This document shows, one piece after another, positions 55,458 through 64,000 of a DNA stretch of 64,000 nucleotides. A program made the translations under genes and the position numbers. Origin of the DNA: Mesorhabditis belari (lineage: Eukaryota > Nematoda > Chromadorea > Rhabditida > Rhabditidae); contig CAUEEP010000724.1 of NCBI GenBank assembly GCA_958450365.1, forward strand, positions 831,001 through 895,000, in the 5' to 3' direction. The stretch's first letter is position 1, and each line of letters opens with the position of its first letter. The notes below the pieces were generated by a model that saw only the letters and a program-made list of their open reading frames with translations, was not told the origin of the DNA and ran no database searches.

Positions 55458-56078
55458 CAGTTGCTTTCTAACGTACCCCGTTTTCTATCGGGTTGATGGA
55501 AAAGTCCTTTCCGATTTTTTGGGAGAGTACCTTAAATTTGTCGAATTTTGACGTTTTATAGCTCATCCTAAAGCTGAATTCAAGACTTTCTCACTTCTCG
55601 ATAGTGCAAGAACGAAGAAACGAAGAAACGAAGAAACAAGAAAAACGAAGGAGAATCGCGAAAAGCGGCGGAAAGGCTATTGATCTGAGGGTCGCTGGTT
55701 CGACTTCCACCGGTGACAATATTTTTCAAAAATTTTTTGCTAAGATTCTGAAAATGCGTTTCTAGGGGTTATTTTTGACGCTGATCACGAAACACATGTT
55801 TTTAGCCTAGGTTTCTGCACGGAAAACTAACGAAACGTGAAAACAGCCATTTTTTGGCTCTGCCGCCCTTTACTAAAATAGCTGTAAAAACTTTTAGAAA
55901 AGAGATATCTCAAAACGGTTTTTACCAATCGATCCGTCTCGAATTCAGCTTTAGGATGAGCTATAAAACGTCTAAATTCGACAAATAGTACTCTCCCAAA
56001 TAAGGTACTCTCCCAAAAAAATCGGAAAGGACTTTTCCACCAACCCAATAGAAATCGGGGTACGTTAGAAAGCAACTG
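55458..56078. mobile_element. Tiny palindromic MITE carrying a nested mariner-type MITE
   Basis: CAGTTGCTTTCTAACGTACC and its complement, flanked by TA, remain as two 30-bp halves. The mariner-type MITE 55488-56048 is inserted at a TA at their centre. Confidence 0.75.
55488..56048. mobile_element. Mariner-type MITE, copy B
   Basis: Same family as 22527-23264: termini TCGGGTTGATGGAAAAGTCC and CCACCAACCCAA, same long arms and the same inner GGTTCGACTTCC segment, without the long homopolymer. A lone 3' end of the family lies at 56392-56451. Confidence 0.85.
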
Positions 56079-56391
56079 TATATATTAAATCAAACTGACC
56101 CGAACTCGACGAACATGCACAATCGGAGACGATCGATTGAACTAAAAGAATATTCTCAAACAAAACACTAAACCAAACTTACCTAAAAACAGATGAAAGA
56201 CAAGTAAAATGCTTATTGATGGGAATTTTCTCATTTTCTAAGCAGCCAAGCCTGTTGCGGAAAGCCAAACATTAAACACAAAACGATTTTCAGCGAAAAT
56301 TCACAATCTCTTATCATTTACGTGCAAAAAAGAATGACAATGACCTGAAAAACCATCAAAATTTTAATACTTCCAAATTTTAATACTTCAA

Positions 56392-56451
56392 AATTCGGCA
56401 AATTTAAGGTACTCTCCCAAAAAATCGGAAAGGACTTTTCCACCAACCCAA
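56392..56451. mobile_element. Solo 3' end of the same mariner-type MITE
   Basis: AATTTAAGGTACTCTCCC through CCACCAACCCAA. It abuts the TA where the Tc3-like element begins. Confidence 0.75.
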
Positions 56452-56731
56452 TACAGTGCGTTGCAAAATGATAGGACCACCGTCGATTTTTGCGATTTTT
56501 GATTTTAAATAACTAAAAATGCAAAATGATGCTTAAATTCGAATTTTATATACAAAAGTACGCCCAAATACCGTTTGCCAAATAATTTACTTTAAAAGGC
56601 AAAATTTTTTAAGCATTTCCTTATTTTACACCTGTCCCAAAATGATAGGACCACTACGTTTCTTTGTGATTTTCCACCTGTAAAAACCATGTTTTTTGCT
56701 TACTTTTTGCTAATTTTTATTTTTTAGAAAG

Positions 56732-57767
56732 ATGGGACGTGGAAAATCGCTTTCGCGGATCGAACAGATGAAAATTTTGATTTTGAAAGGAAGAAAGTTG
56801 TCGAATCGAAAGATCGCAAAAAAAATGAAGCGCTCGCACCAAGTTGTCTCAAATTTCTTGAAGGATCCTTTCAAATATGGTAAGAAAAAGTCTCCGGGAC
56901 GTCATCGAAAGCTCACGGTCCGCGCTGAACGGCATATGGGACGTCTGTTGTCGAATTCGGTGATGTCGCTACAAGACGTCAAGGTACAAATTGGAGCTCC
57001 CGTCCACAAAAGCACTCTTTCTCGAGCCATCAAGTGTTGCATCCGTTACATCAAAAGAGCAATCATGAAGAAAGCACCAAAACTGAAGCCGGCACACAAA
57101 GAAAAAAGGATGTCTTGGGCTCGGGATCACATCGCCATCGATTGGAAAAAAGTAAACCTTTTGCCTTGAGTTGTTAACTATTTTTTTCTTTGTAGATCAT
57201 CTTCAGCGATGAGAAAAAATTTAATTTGGATGTTCCCGACGGCAACAAGTACTATTGGCACGATTTGAAAAAAGATCCAATGCTTTGTGGGCGTCGAAAC
57301 TTCGGAGGAGGATCGCTGATGATATGGGGCGCTTTCAATGTGGATGACGTTCTTGATTTAGAATTTGTGACTTGTCACATGAACTCGAACGATTACCAGA
57401 ACGTCCTTGCGGATCAACTACTTCCTTTCCTAGCACAAAATCGAGGGAAACACTATATTTTTCAATAGGATAATGCTTCAATTCATGTCAGCCAATCCAC
57501 TAAAGCTTTTCTGCAACGTCACAACATCGATTTTCTCGGATGGCCTGCCTGCTCACCGGACTTAAACCCAATGGAAAACTTATGGGGCATCCTCGTGAGG
57601 AATATTTATGCTAATGGAAAGACTTACGACACGATTTCGCAACTCAAAAAAGCAATTTTGCAAGCTTGGACGTCAATTCCACCACAAACGCTTCAAAACT
57701 TAGTGCCTCGATGAAAAGTCGACTACTCGACGTCATCGAGAAAAAGGGAGCATCTATTGATTATTAA
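56732..57767 (+). pseudogene. Tc3-like transposase, broken
   Basis: Exons 56732-57151 and from 57196, with a 44-bp intron. Bipartite helix-turn-helix DNA-binding domain (KMKRSHQVVSNFLKDPFKYG), then FSDEKKFNLDVPDG (first Asp), [26 protein letters not shown] (second Asp) and [18 protein letters not shown] (Glu), a DD34E fold. Breaks: an in-frame TAG at 57466 just before the second Asp, where the family has Gln, and a one-base frameshift near 57710 before the final [14 protein letters not shown]. It is otherwise full length, so inactivation looks recent. Confidence 0.9.
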
Positions 57768-57929
57768 TGAACTTTTCATTCGTTTTTCTTTTGTTTATTC
57801 TCAAATTTATTGTTATTTTTTATGTGGTCCTATCATTTCGCAACAGATGTTAAATAAAGAAAATGTTATAATTTTGTTGCAATTTGTTCAGATAATGTTA
57901 AAAATGGTATAGATGCCTATTTTTGTATA

Positions 57930-58194
57930 TACATGTATATATTTCGCTGCTCATCGAGTTGAACTGATCAAGGCCCCTCCGTATTCACCGGATTTAAACG
58001 TCATCGAACATCTCTGGGCTCATTTGAAGAACAAAATCAAGGGAAGGAGCTTCAATTCGAAGGTGGAGCTTTGGTTCGTTATCAGAAACATGTGGCGTCA
58101 AATTTCCCCGACTATCCTGCGTGATCTTGTCCTCTCGATGCCTAGGCGAATCAAGGTCGTCATTAATGCAAACGGAGGACCGACAAAGTATTGA
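57930..58194 (+). pseudogene. Tc1-type transposase C-terminal fragment
   Basis: Reads PPYSPDLNVIEHLWAHLKNK (Glu of the DDE triad), then MWRQISPTILRDLVLSMPRR and a stop. Inverted-end-like TGGCCCAATTTTTTTTGCAC follows at 58412-58441, with a similar partial copy at 58215. Confidence 0.8.
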
Positions 58195-58679
58195 TATTAT
58201 GTCTGTTTTCTATCTTGGCCCATTTTTTTTGCACCATTGTTTCAGACCATATTTTGGATAATGTATTTTTTTCACTAAAATGATAAATTCTTACTTCTTA
58301 TGATTATGCGTTATGGAAACTAGAAGTAATGGGCTACTTAAAACCTCTAATTGCTTTTAAACTTTTATCGAAAAATTTTTTTGTTCTTTGCAAAATAACT
58401 TCTGCCGAGGACTGGCCCAATTTTTTTTGCACCACACTGTATTTCTAGGATTTAAAAGCCATTTCGCGTGATGAAATTTCATAGCCAAAAAATGTAAAAT
58501 TTAGGGGTGGTCCTATCATTTTGCAACGCACCTTATATCACATTATTATCCAAAAGGTTTACTCGACAGAGTGTCCTAAAATTATGGAGTGGGTCCTGTT
58601 TTGACAGATTTTTTTGTTTTATCTCGTTTTTTTTCTTACTTATGACTAAAAATTCTTTTGTATTGGCTTTTTTTCAGAA

Positions 58680-59240
58680 TGAAATCACAATTGGATTTGC
58701 GACCAGCCATCTTTCTTCGACCAGCCCTTCGACTCTCACAGGATGGCAAATCAGTTGATAGGGAATTTCCCGCTGTTTCAACTAGTTTCTTGCGATTTTT
58801 TTGACCCAACGCCATACTGTCATTCTTCCGCAATAGTCTTCCACCTCAACGTCTGGGACGTTTCTGGGACGGCCGCTTTCTCGCTTTCGTGTGAGCCAGG
58901 TGTCAGACATACTGTCATTCTTCCGCAATAGTCTTGTGCCAAAATTCGAGTCGATCCTTTGAGATTTTGCTGAAGTCGGCGCCTCAACGTCTGTCGATCC
59001 ACTTTTCTGGGACGACCGCTTTCTCGCTTTCGTGTGAGCCAGGTGTCAGACAATCGGTGATAGAGATTTCACGGCTTTTGCACGCACCTCACCAGACAGT
59101 TTCAAAAGTAATCAAGCGCCAAAAAATTGGGGAATTGAAAGGGTGCTGTGAAAATTGGGGTGCTGTGATCGGCTCTGTCGACTACTCTTGGATTTCGGTG
59201 CAAATGACCACTTTATTTGCTGGATTCTAGACGGGAGCTA
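58680..59240. pseudogene. Scrambled Tc1/maT-type transposase DNA-binding pieces
   Basis: The minus strand at 58820-59053 reads ESGRPRKVDRQTLRRRLQ and STRILAQDYCGRMTV. The plus strand at 59062-59125 reads ISRLLHAPHQTVSKVIKRQ. In an intact transposase these are on one strand in order, so an inversion has occurred. GTGTGAGCCAGGTGTCAGAC is directly repeated at 58890 and 59033. Confidence 0.6.
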
Positions 59241-59344
59241 GATTTAAGAAACTAATAAACTTTGCTCTTTCTATTCTCTTTTTGCTCATTTCTTTCTTTT
59301 GGCCAAAGCGGGATTAATCGTTCAAAGTTGATTCTCTACTAGAC

Positions 59345-59598
59345 ATGTGCATTTTCGGTCCGTTCGTCGATAGCTGTACAACGGAAATTCACGTCTTAAG
59401 CCTTTTAAAACCTTTTCAAACGTTTTTTACCTTTTGCTAGCATCTTAAAAGCTGATAGAGCTTGTAAAATGCTATGATATAGCTTGGAAAATGCTATATC
59501 ATAGCATCAAAAGATAAAAAACGTTTGAAAAGGTTTTAAAGGGCTTAAGACGTGAATTTCCGTTGTACAGCTATCGACGAACGGACCAAAAATGCACA
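59345..59598. repeat. 254-bp palindrome
   Basis: ATGTGCATTTTCGGTCCGTT pairs with AACGGACCAAAAATGCACAT. Arms of about 110 bp are nearly perfect. It abuts the pogo-type MITE that follows. Confidence 0.9.
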
Positions 59599-59850
59599 TA
59601 CCGTAATACCTGTAATAGTAGCGTTCCCCATAATGACGTACAGTCGCGTAGTCGCCAAAGTAAATAATTTTTTGAACGCGCCCAGATTTTTCTAAAATAA
59701 ACTGTTAGTACCAAAAAATTCTTCGCTTCAAGCGCCATCTTTTGACATCTAAGCGCACATTTTCCGCAGCGCGGAGAACCGAACGTTACAAAATTGTGTG
59801 TTAAACTACGCGACTGTACGGGGGACGCTACTATTAGAGGTATTACGGTA
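59599..59850. mobile_element. Pogo-type MITE
   Basis: TACCGTAATACCTGTAATAG and its complement bound 252 bp, with inner arms GTACAGTCGCGTAGTCG and CTACGCGACTGTAC. Same end family as 10388, 26943 and 60804. Confidence 0.85.
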
Positions 59851-59918
59851 TCTACCATCTACACCTGAGCCGACAGGAAAGTGCGTAGTTAACTCTCTCT
59901 GGAATAAGGGAGATCGAG

Positions 59919-60010
59919 TCCGTTGCGGTGTAATGGTTAGCACAGTTGCTTGGTAAGCAAAAGGTCGCGCGTTTTAGTCCCGGCGCGCGAGTCCCGACGC
60001 GCGAGTTTTT
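59919..60010 (+). tRNA. tRNA-Thr(GGT)-like pseudogene
   Basis: GGTGTAATGGTTAGCAC is a good A-box and the anticodon arm TTGC-TTGGTAA-GCAA gives GGT. The B-box is altered (GTTTTAGTCCC) and the acceptor arms do not pair, so it is probably inactive or SINE-derived. Confidence 0.4.
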
Positions 60011-60299
60011 GATCTGCTCTAGTTCTAACTTGCGCAATTAACTGGAGCCCAATTTCGCAGAGGGAAGAAGGCAATTCATAGAGAATGTTTACAGAGATAC
60101 AAGAGATTTCGACAGCACTCTGCCAATGAATGCCTCTGCACTCTGCCAGATGTCTCGGGCAGTCCGCATCCGTGATATTCACACCAAGGCCGTCTCCGCT
60201 GGCCTCGCCCGGACCCGAACCGGGCTCGGCTATGTATTCTTGAGTAATAATAACAATAGTAACAGTATGTCCAGACAGATAACTAAATATCTTAAAAAG

Positions 60300-60710
60300 T
60301 GGGAGTGGGACAAATGCGACCTTTTTTTTTGCGCACCCGGACATTTGCGCACCTTTTTTTCCGCACTTAGCCCATTAGCGCACCTTTTTAAAAAAGCTCT
60401 AAAAGCTAATATTAACCAATTTCTATTCCAAAAGTTGTTTTTCTAGGTAATTTTAGGGCGTAGAATCGAAATTTTGGCATATCAGAGCTTGTGGAAGCGA
60501 ACGGACGGAGTTATACAAAGAGAAAAATCAACAATTTTCTGTAATTTGACCTAGCCGTTTTGTCTTTCAAATTGGTTCCACACGCTCTGATATGCCAAAA
60601 TTTGAATTCGACACCCTCAAATTACCTAGAAAAACAACTTTTGGAATAGAAATTGGTTAATATTAGCTTTTAGAGGTGCGCAAAAAAAGGTCGCATTTGT
60701 CCCACTCCCT
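60300..60710. mobile_element. GGGAGTGGGACAAATGCGACC foldback MITE, complete
   Basis: Ends GGGAGTGGGACAAATGCGAC and GTCGCATTTGTCCCACTCCC with long inner arms. Related to 37108-37515 and to the fragment at 43835. Confidence 0.85.
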
Positions 60711-60803
60711 AAAAAGCACGACCAGTTCTTGATGAACTAAATGTGAGTAAACCTCAAACTTCTTGATAAGTGAGTTATTCACTTATCAAGAATAACTTAT
60801 GAA

Positions 60804-62280
60804 TACCGTATTTTCTGTAATAGTAGTGCAGTCTATAATAGTAGTGCAGTCTGTAATAGTAGTGCAGGCAGAAGGGGGGTTGAAAAAATAGTAGTGCACC
60901 CTGCCAAAATATTTGCTTTGTTGTTGTTCACTTTGACTTCCTTTGTTTTCAAAGCATCCTGGTAGCTAAATGAGATGCTATTATGAGATTGTGACGATTT
61001 ATTTAGTACTGACTAACATATTGTGCTCGTAATTAACTTTTTGACATATTGCTACTACTTCTTTTGGTACTTATGGGTTTTACCCACCGCACATTTAAGC
61101 ACTTGAATAAACAAAGGCTAAAACTATGCCTTTCTTAGTTTAGCTTAGTCTTTATCTACTATAATTTTATTTAGAAGTATAATTTAAACATAGTTTGCCC
61201 ATAAAATAAATCTACTTATACTAAAATTGACATATTTTTTATGATGGAAAAATATGCGGTGGCTATAACCCATAAGTACTCTTCATTTTCTTATTCTTTT
61301 CAAAGTTTGGTTTTTTTTTTCTCGACTGGACACGACAAGATGAGGATATCAGTGATGCTGACAGCTCGGGATGATGGCTATAAGTGTAAGCCTTTTGTTT
61401 TGTTAAATCGAGTGAGACCCGATCCGGCGATTATCGCAAAATTTCAAGGCAACCTGGAGTTGAACTGGGGTGGTTCTATTTGGATGAGCGAGACATCGAT
61501 CAAGGCCTACCTTCAGAAGATTATTGGAGCTCCGTTGTTTGGAAACCGATTGCTCGTGTGGGAGAATTTCTCGGCGCACAAAAGTGAGGCGACAAAGAAA
61601 AAGCTAAAGGAACTGCGGCTTGATTAGATTCTTGTACCTGGAGGATGTACCAAATACATCCTAGCGCCAGATGTTGCCTGGAACGCTCCCTTCAAAGCAA
61701 ATATTAGGGCACAATATGAAGAATGAATGGTCAACGGATCAAGGCCTCTCACGAAAGGAGGGAATCCCGCTCCACCACCGATGGAAATTTACTTGACATG
61801 GGTTTGGAACGCTTGGAATGAGCTGCCGAAGCATTTGATCGTTCACTCCTTCAAGATTTGTGGAATTACTACAACCACTGACGGATCAGAAGACCACCTT
61901 ATCCACTGCTTCAAAAAAATGGTTCGATTCCGGAGGGAGCAAAACGTCTCTCGGATGCTCGAGCAGAACAAGCAACAAATGAAATCAACGATCATCTTGC
62001 CAACATTGTTTTGGATGATAATAGTTATGATAGTGATGTCTCTATTGATGTTTGTTAATTGATTTACCCTGATACTCTTTGTTTGATTCTAAATAAATAT
62101 ATAAAAACAACTCGATTCACTTGGAAGAAAGAGATGACATGATACCTATTATTATTGCCTGGTAAAGGATCTAGTGAAAAAAGGAAACTCTCTAATAGTA
62201 GTGCAGTCTGTAATAGTAGTGCAGGCTGGAGGGGGGTTGAAAAAATAGTAATGCGCACTACTATTACAGAAAATACGGTA
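60804..62280 (+). mobile_element. Pogo/Tigger-like DNA transposon
   Basis: Ends TACCGTATTTTCTGTAATAG and the complement at 62280. Subterminal words GTCTGTAATAGTAGTGCAGG and GGGGGGTTGAAAAAATAGTA are found inside both ends, so the termini are compound. Supplies the end sequence shared by the pogo-type MITEs in this window. Confidence 0.85.
61335..62062 (+). pseudogene. Pogo/Tigger-like (DDE_1) transposase remnant
   Basis: Reads MRISVMLTARDDGYKCKPFV, LLVWENFSAHKSEATKKKL, PGGCTKYILAPDVAWNAPFK and YLTWVWNAWNELP. The N-terminal DNA-binding domain and first catalytic Asp are not visible. The second catalytic position reads VWEN, where the family usually has Asp. Stops occur at 61625 and 61722. Non-autonomous now. 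Confidence 0.8.
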
Positions 62281-62389
62281 TCTCTTCCGATTTCGGAACT
62301 TTCGGAATTCCCCAGCCTGGGCTATGATTTTGAAATCTTAAATATTTACAAATATTTACTTGGGTGGAATCTCAAATATTACGATAGTG

Positions 62390-63500
62390 CACAAAAGTTG
62401 TTGAGCACTTAAATTTGAGGTATTTTGATGCAATCCGTAAAGTGCATCCATAAAAACCATTTTTCTATTTGCTCAAAAGACGACAGAGCAGTTAGGACTT
62501 TGGCAACAGTCTTGGACCACGTTAAAACCAGCTGAGCCCCTCTGTGGGCCGGCTTATCAATTTCCATTTGTCGTCTATAAACTCTGATAGTAAGCTACAG
62601 TATACGCTTAACATACAGCTGAATATAGTATACAGCACTCAGGTGATAACTAAGCATTTCTTGAGTCAAAGCACCAAATTTCTGAAGTCCCAAACTTCTT
62701 CCCAATCCCTTCCCCATTCTTTCCCCTTTTTCCACCTCTCCCATCCATTTGTGTCTTTTTTGCACATTCTTTCTATATTGGTGACCATTAAACGGTTGCC
62801 CTTAACTCTTCCAATTTCAATATTCTTTTTCTCATTTCTTTTCTCAATTCTCTTTTAGCATTTCGACCTTGCACATTCCGTTTTACGTTTCTTTTTTTAT
62901 TATAGGGAATGTTTGGATCCGATCCGAACTTTTGGTGGATGATCCGAGGATGATCGATTTATCGTGTGTCGACAGCCGATCCGATAACGCTGGTTCCAAT
63001 ATGGTTCGGATATGGTTCCACTACGGTTCCAATATGGTTCCAATATGGTTCCAATATGGTTCCAATATGGTTCCAATATGGTTCGGATACGGTTCCGATA
63101 CGGTTCCAATATGGTTCCAATATGGTTCCAATATGGTTCCAATATGGTTCCGATACGGTTCCAATATGGTTCCAATATGGTTCCAATATGGTTCCAATAT
63201 GGTTCCAATATGGTTCCATTATGGTTCCAATATGGTTCCAATATGGTTCCGCTATGGTTCCAATATGGTTCCAATATGGTTCCAATATGGTTCCCATATG
63301 GTTCCAACATGGTTCCAATATGGTTCCAATATGGTTCGTGAGTAGATTTCTCGGCAGGGTAAATTTGAAAGAGTTATTGAGTTATTGAGTATCACAAAAG
63401 TTATTGAGCACTTAAATTTCGGCATTTCGGCATTTCGATGCAATCCGTAAAGTGCATCCATACAAACCATATTTCTATTTGCTCAAAAGGCTGTCGTCTT
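62390..63500. repeat. ~100-bp direct repeats flanking the 11-bp array
   Basis: GATGCAATCCGTAAAGTGCA and CTATTTGCTCAAAAG occur at 62390-62490 and again at 63394-63500, about 1 kb apart, either side of the array. Confidence 0.8.
62995..63341. repeat. 11-bp AATATGGTTCC array, about 31 units
   Basis: An 11-bp unit with scattered variants. It is open in three frames on both strands (YGSNMVPIWFQ and EPYWNHIGTIL), none coding. Confidence 0.97.
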
Positions 63501-63831
63501 TTGACAGCTCCTTCGGTCTTCTAAATAGTAAACAGAAAGTTTTCAAATTGTTTTCCCGCTTTTTACTCCTTTGAATACTTTCCGATTGGCGCAAAAACCT
63601 CATAAGTCAACAAGAAATTCGATTGGGTCTCAGATTCCTCGAAAAACAGTCTCTCATTTCTTTTTTTTACGTTACTACGTTAACAGCTCTCTTTTTTCCT
63701 TGAAAATTAGCATTCATTATCAAAAACTGGTATTTATCCGTTATTGTCTCGCCACTCTCTCATTTTCAATAAACCTCGATCCATAGAACTGGGTTTCTAA
63801 TCGAATCGAATCGAATCAAATCGGTCTATCA

Positions 63832-63862
63832 GGCTGGCCAGAAAGTCTTTTTCGCTTTTTTA
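63832..63862. mobile_element. Possible mariner inverted-repeat end
   Basis: AGGCTGGCCAGAAAGTCTTT resembles mariner terminal repeats. The rest would lie beyond the right edge. Confidence 0.35.
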
Positions 63863-63904
63863 AAGGTTACTTTTTGAAATGAATAATAAAATAATCGATT
63901 TATG

Positions 63905-64000
63905 ATACTAGCTACTTCTTTAGCTACTGCCTTAGCAACTTCTTTAGCTACTTCCTTAGCTACTTCTTTAGCTACTTCCTTAGCTACTTCCTTAGCTACT
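63905..64000. repeat. 12-bp TTAGCTACTTCC array, continues past right edge
   Basis: Eight units are visible, alternating CTTCT and CTTCC; the array is cut by the end of the window. Confidence 0.95.

Larger units (their letters stand above)
56454..58534 (+). mobile_element. Tc3-like transposon with another Tc1-type fragment nested in its right part
   Basis: The left end CAGTGCGTTGCAAAATGATA pairs with TATCATTTTGCAACGCACC near 58534. A second partial right end, TGGTCCTATCATTTCGCAAC, lies at 57824-57846, directly after the transposase. DNA between the two right ends is foreign (Tc1-type). Confidence 0.85.

Noticed and set aside
62869..63388. Several long frames on both strands (YGSNMVPIWFQ type)
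   Set aside because: Product of the 11-bp array. Five frames are open at once, which no real gene would need.
1..64000. Bacterial or viral origin of the window
   Set aside because: Spliced exons, an ionotropic glutamate receptor and MRG and CCP genes with intron structure exclude it. Transposase similarity to bacterial IS elements (Merlin) is a family property.

Overview
The window looks like a eukaryotic, probably nematode, chromosome segment. It has spliced genes whose introns start GT and end in T-rich ...TTTTAG or ...TTTCAG, and a rich set of Tc1/mariner, Tc3-like, maT, pogo and Merlin elements with TA target duplications. There is also an unusual density of tandem minisatellites and long palindromes. 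There are no rRNA genes, operons or CRISPR arrays. The nematode assignment is inferred from intron style, a compact MRG gene, the receptor families and the transposon families; the sequence alone does not prove it.

Layout. (1) 1-13170, minus strand: a secreted protein of at least eight CCP/sushi modules, rebuilt here as 22 exons and running off the left edge; nearly every long intron holds its own private tandem array. (2) 13200-19900: intergenic land of decayed transposons (mariner, maT, a LINE reverse-transcriptase 3' end), an ~800-bp near-perfect palindrome and a 22-bp array. (3) 19975-37938, minus strand: a complete AMPA/kainate-type ionotropic glutamate receptor, 27 exons, about 880 residues, again with introns swollen by arrays, MITEs and transposon pieces. 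(4) 39843-43413, minus strand: a lysine/serine-rich protein of many small exons with short, array-free introns. (5) 43940-45397, plus strand, head to head with it: an MRG15/MORF4L1-type chromo-MRG protein with short introns and an internal 164-bp tandem duplication. (6) 46356-52885, minus strand: a seven-transmembrane receptor with large array-bearing introns. (7) 53100-64000: mostly nested DNA transposons, MITEs, palindromes and arrays.

The window therefore contains two gene architectures side by side. The chromatin-type genes are compact. The surface, neuronal and secreted genes have introns inflated by minisatellites, each array with a sequence of its own. Two copies of one mariner-type MITE differ in length almost entirely because the 20-bp array inside them has about 17 units in one and 4 in the other, which catches the array growth process directly.

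Exon coordinates were read by eye from splice consensus, reading-frame continuity and domain alignment. They carry no transcript support.
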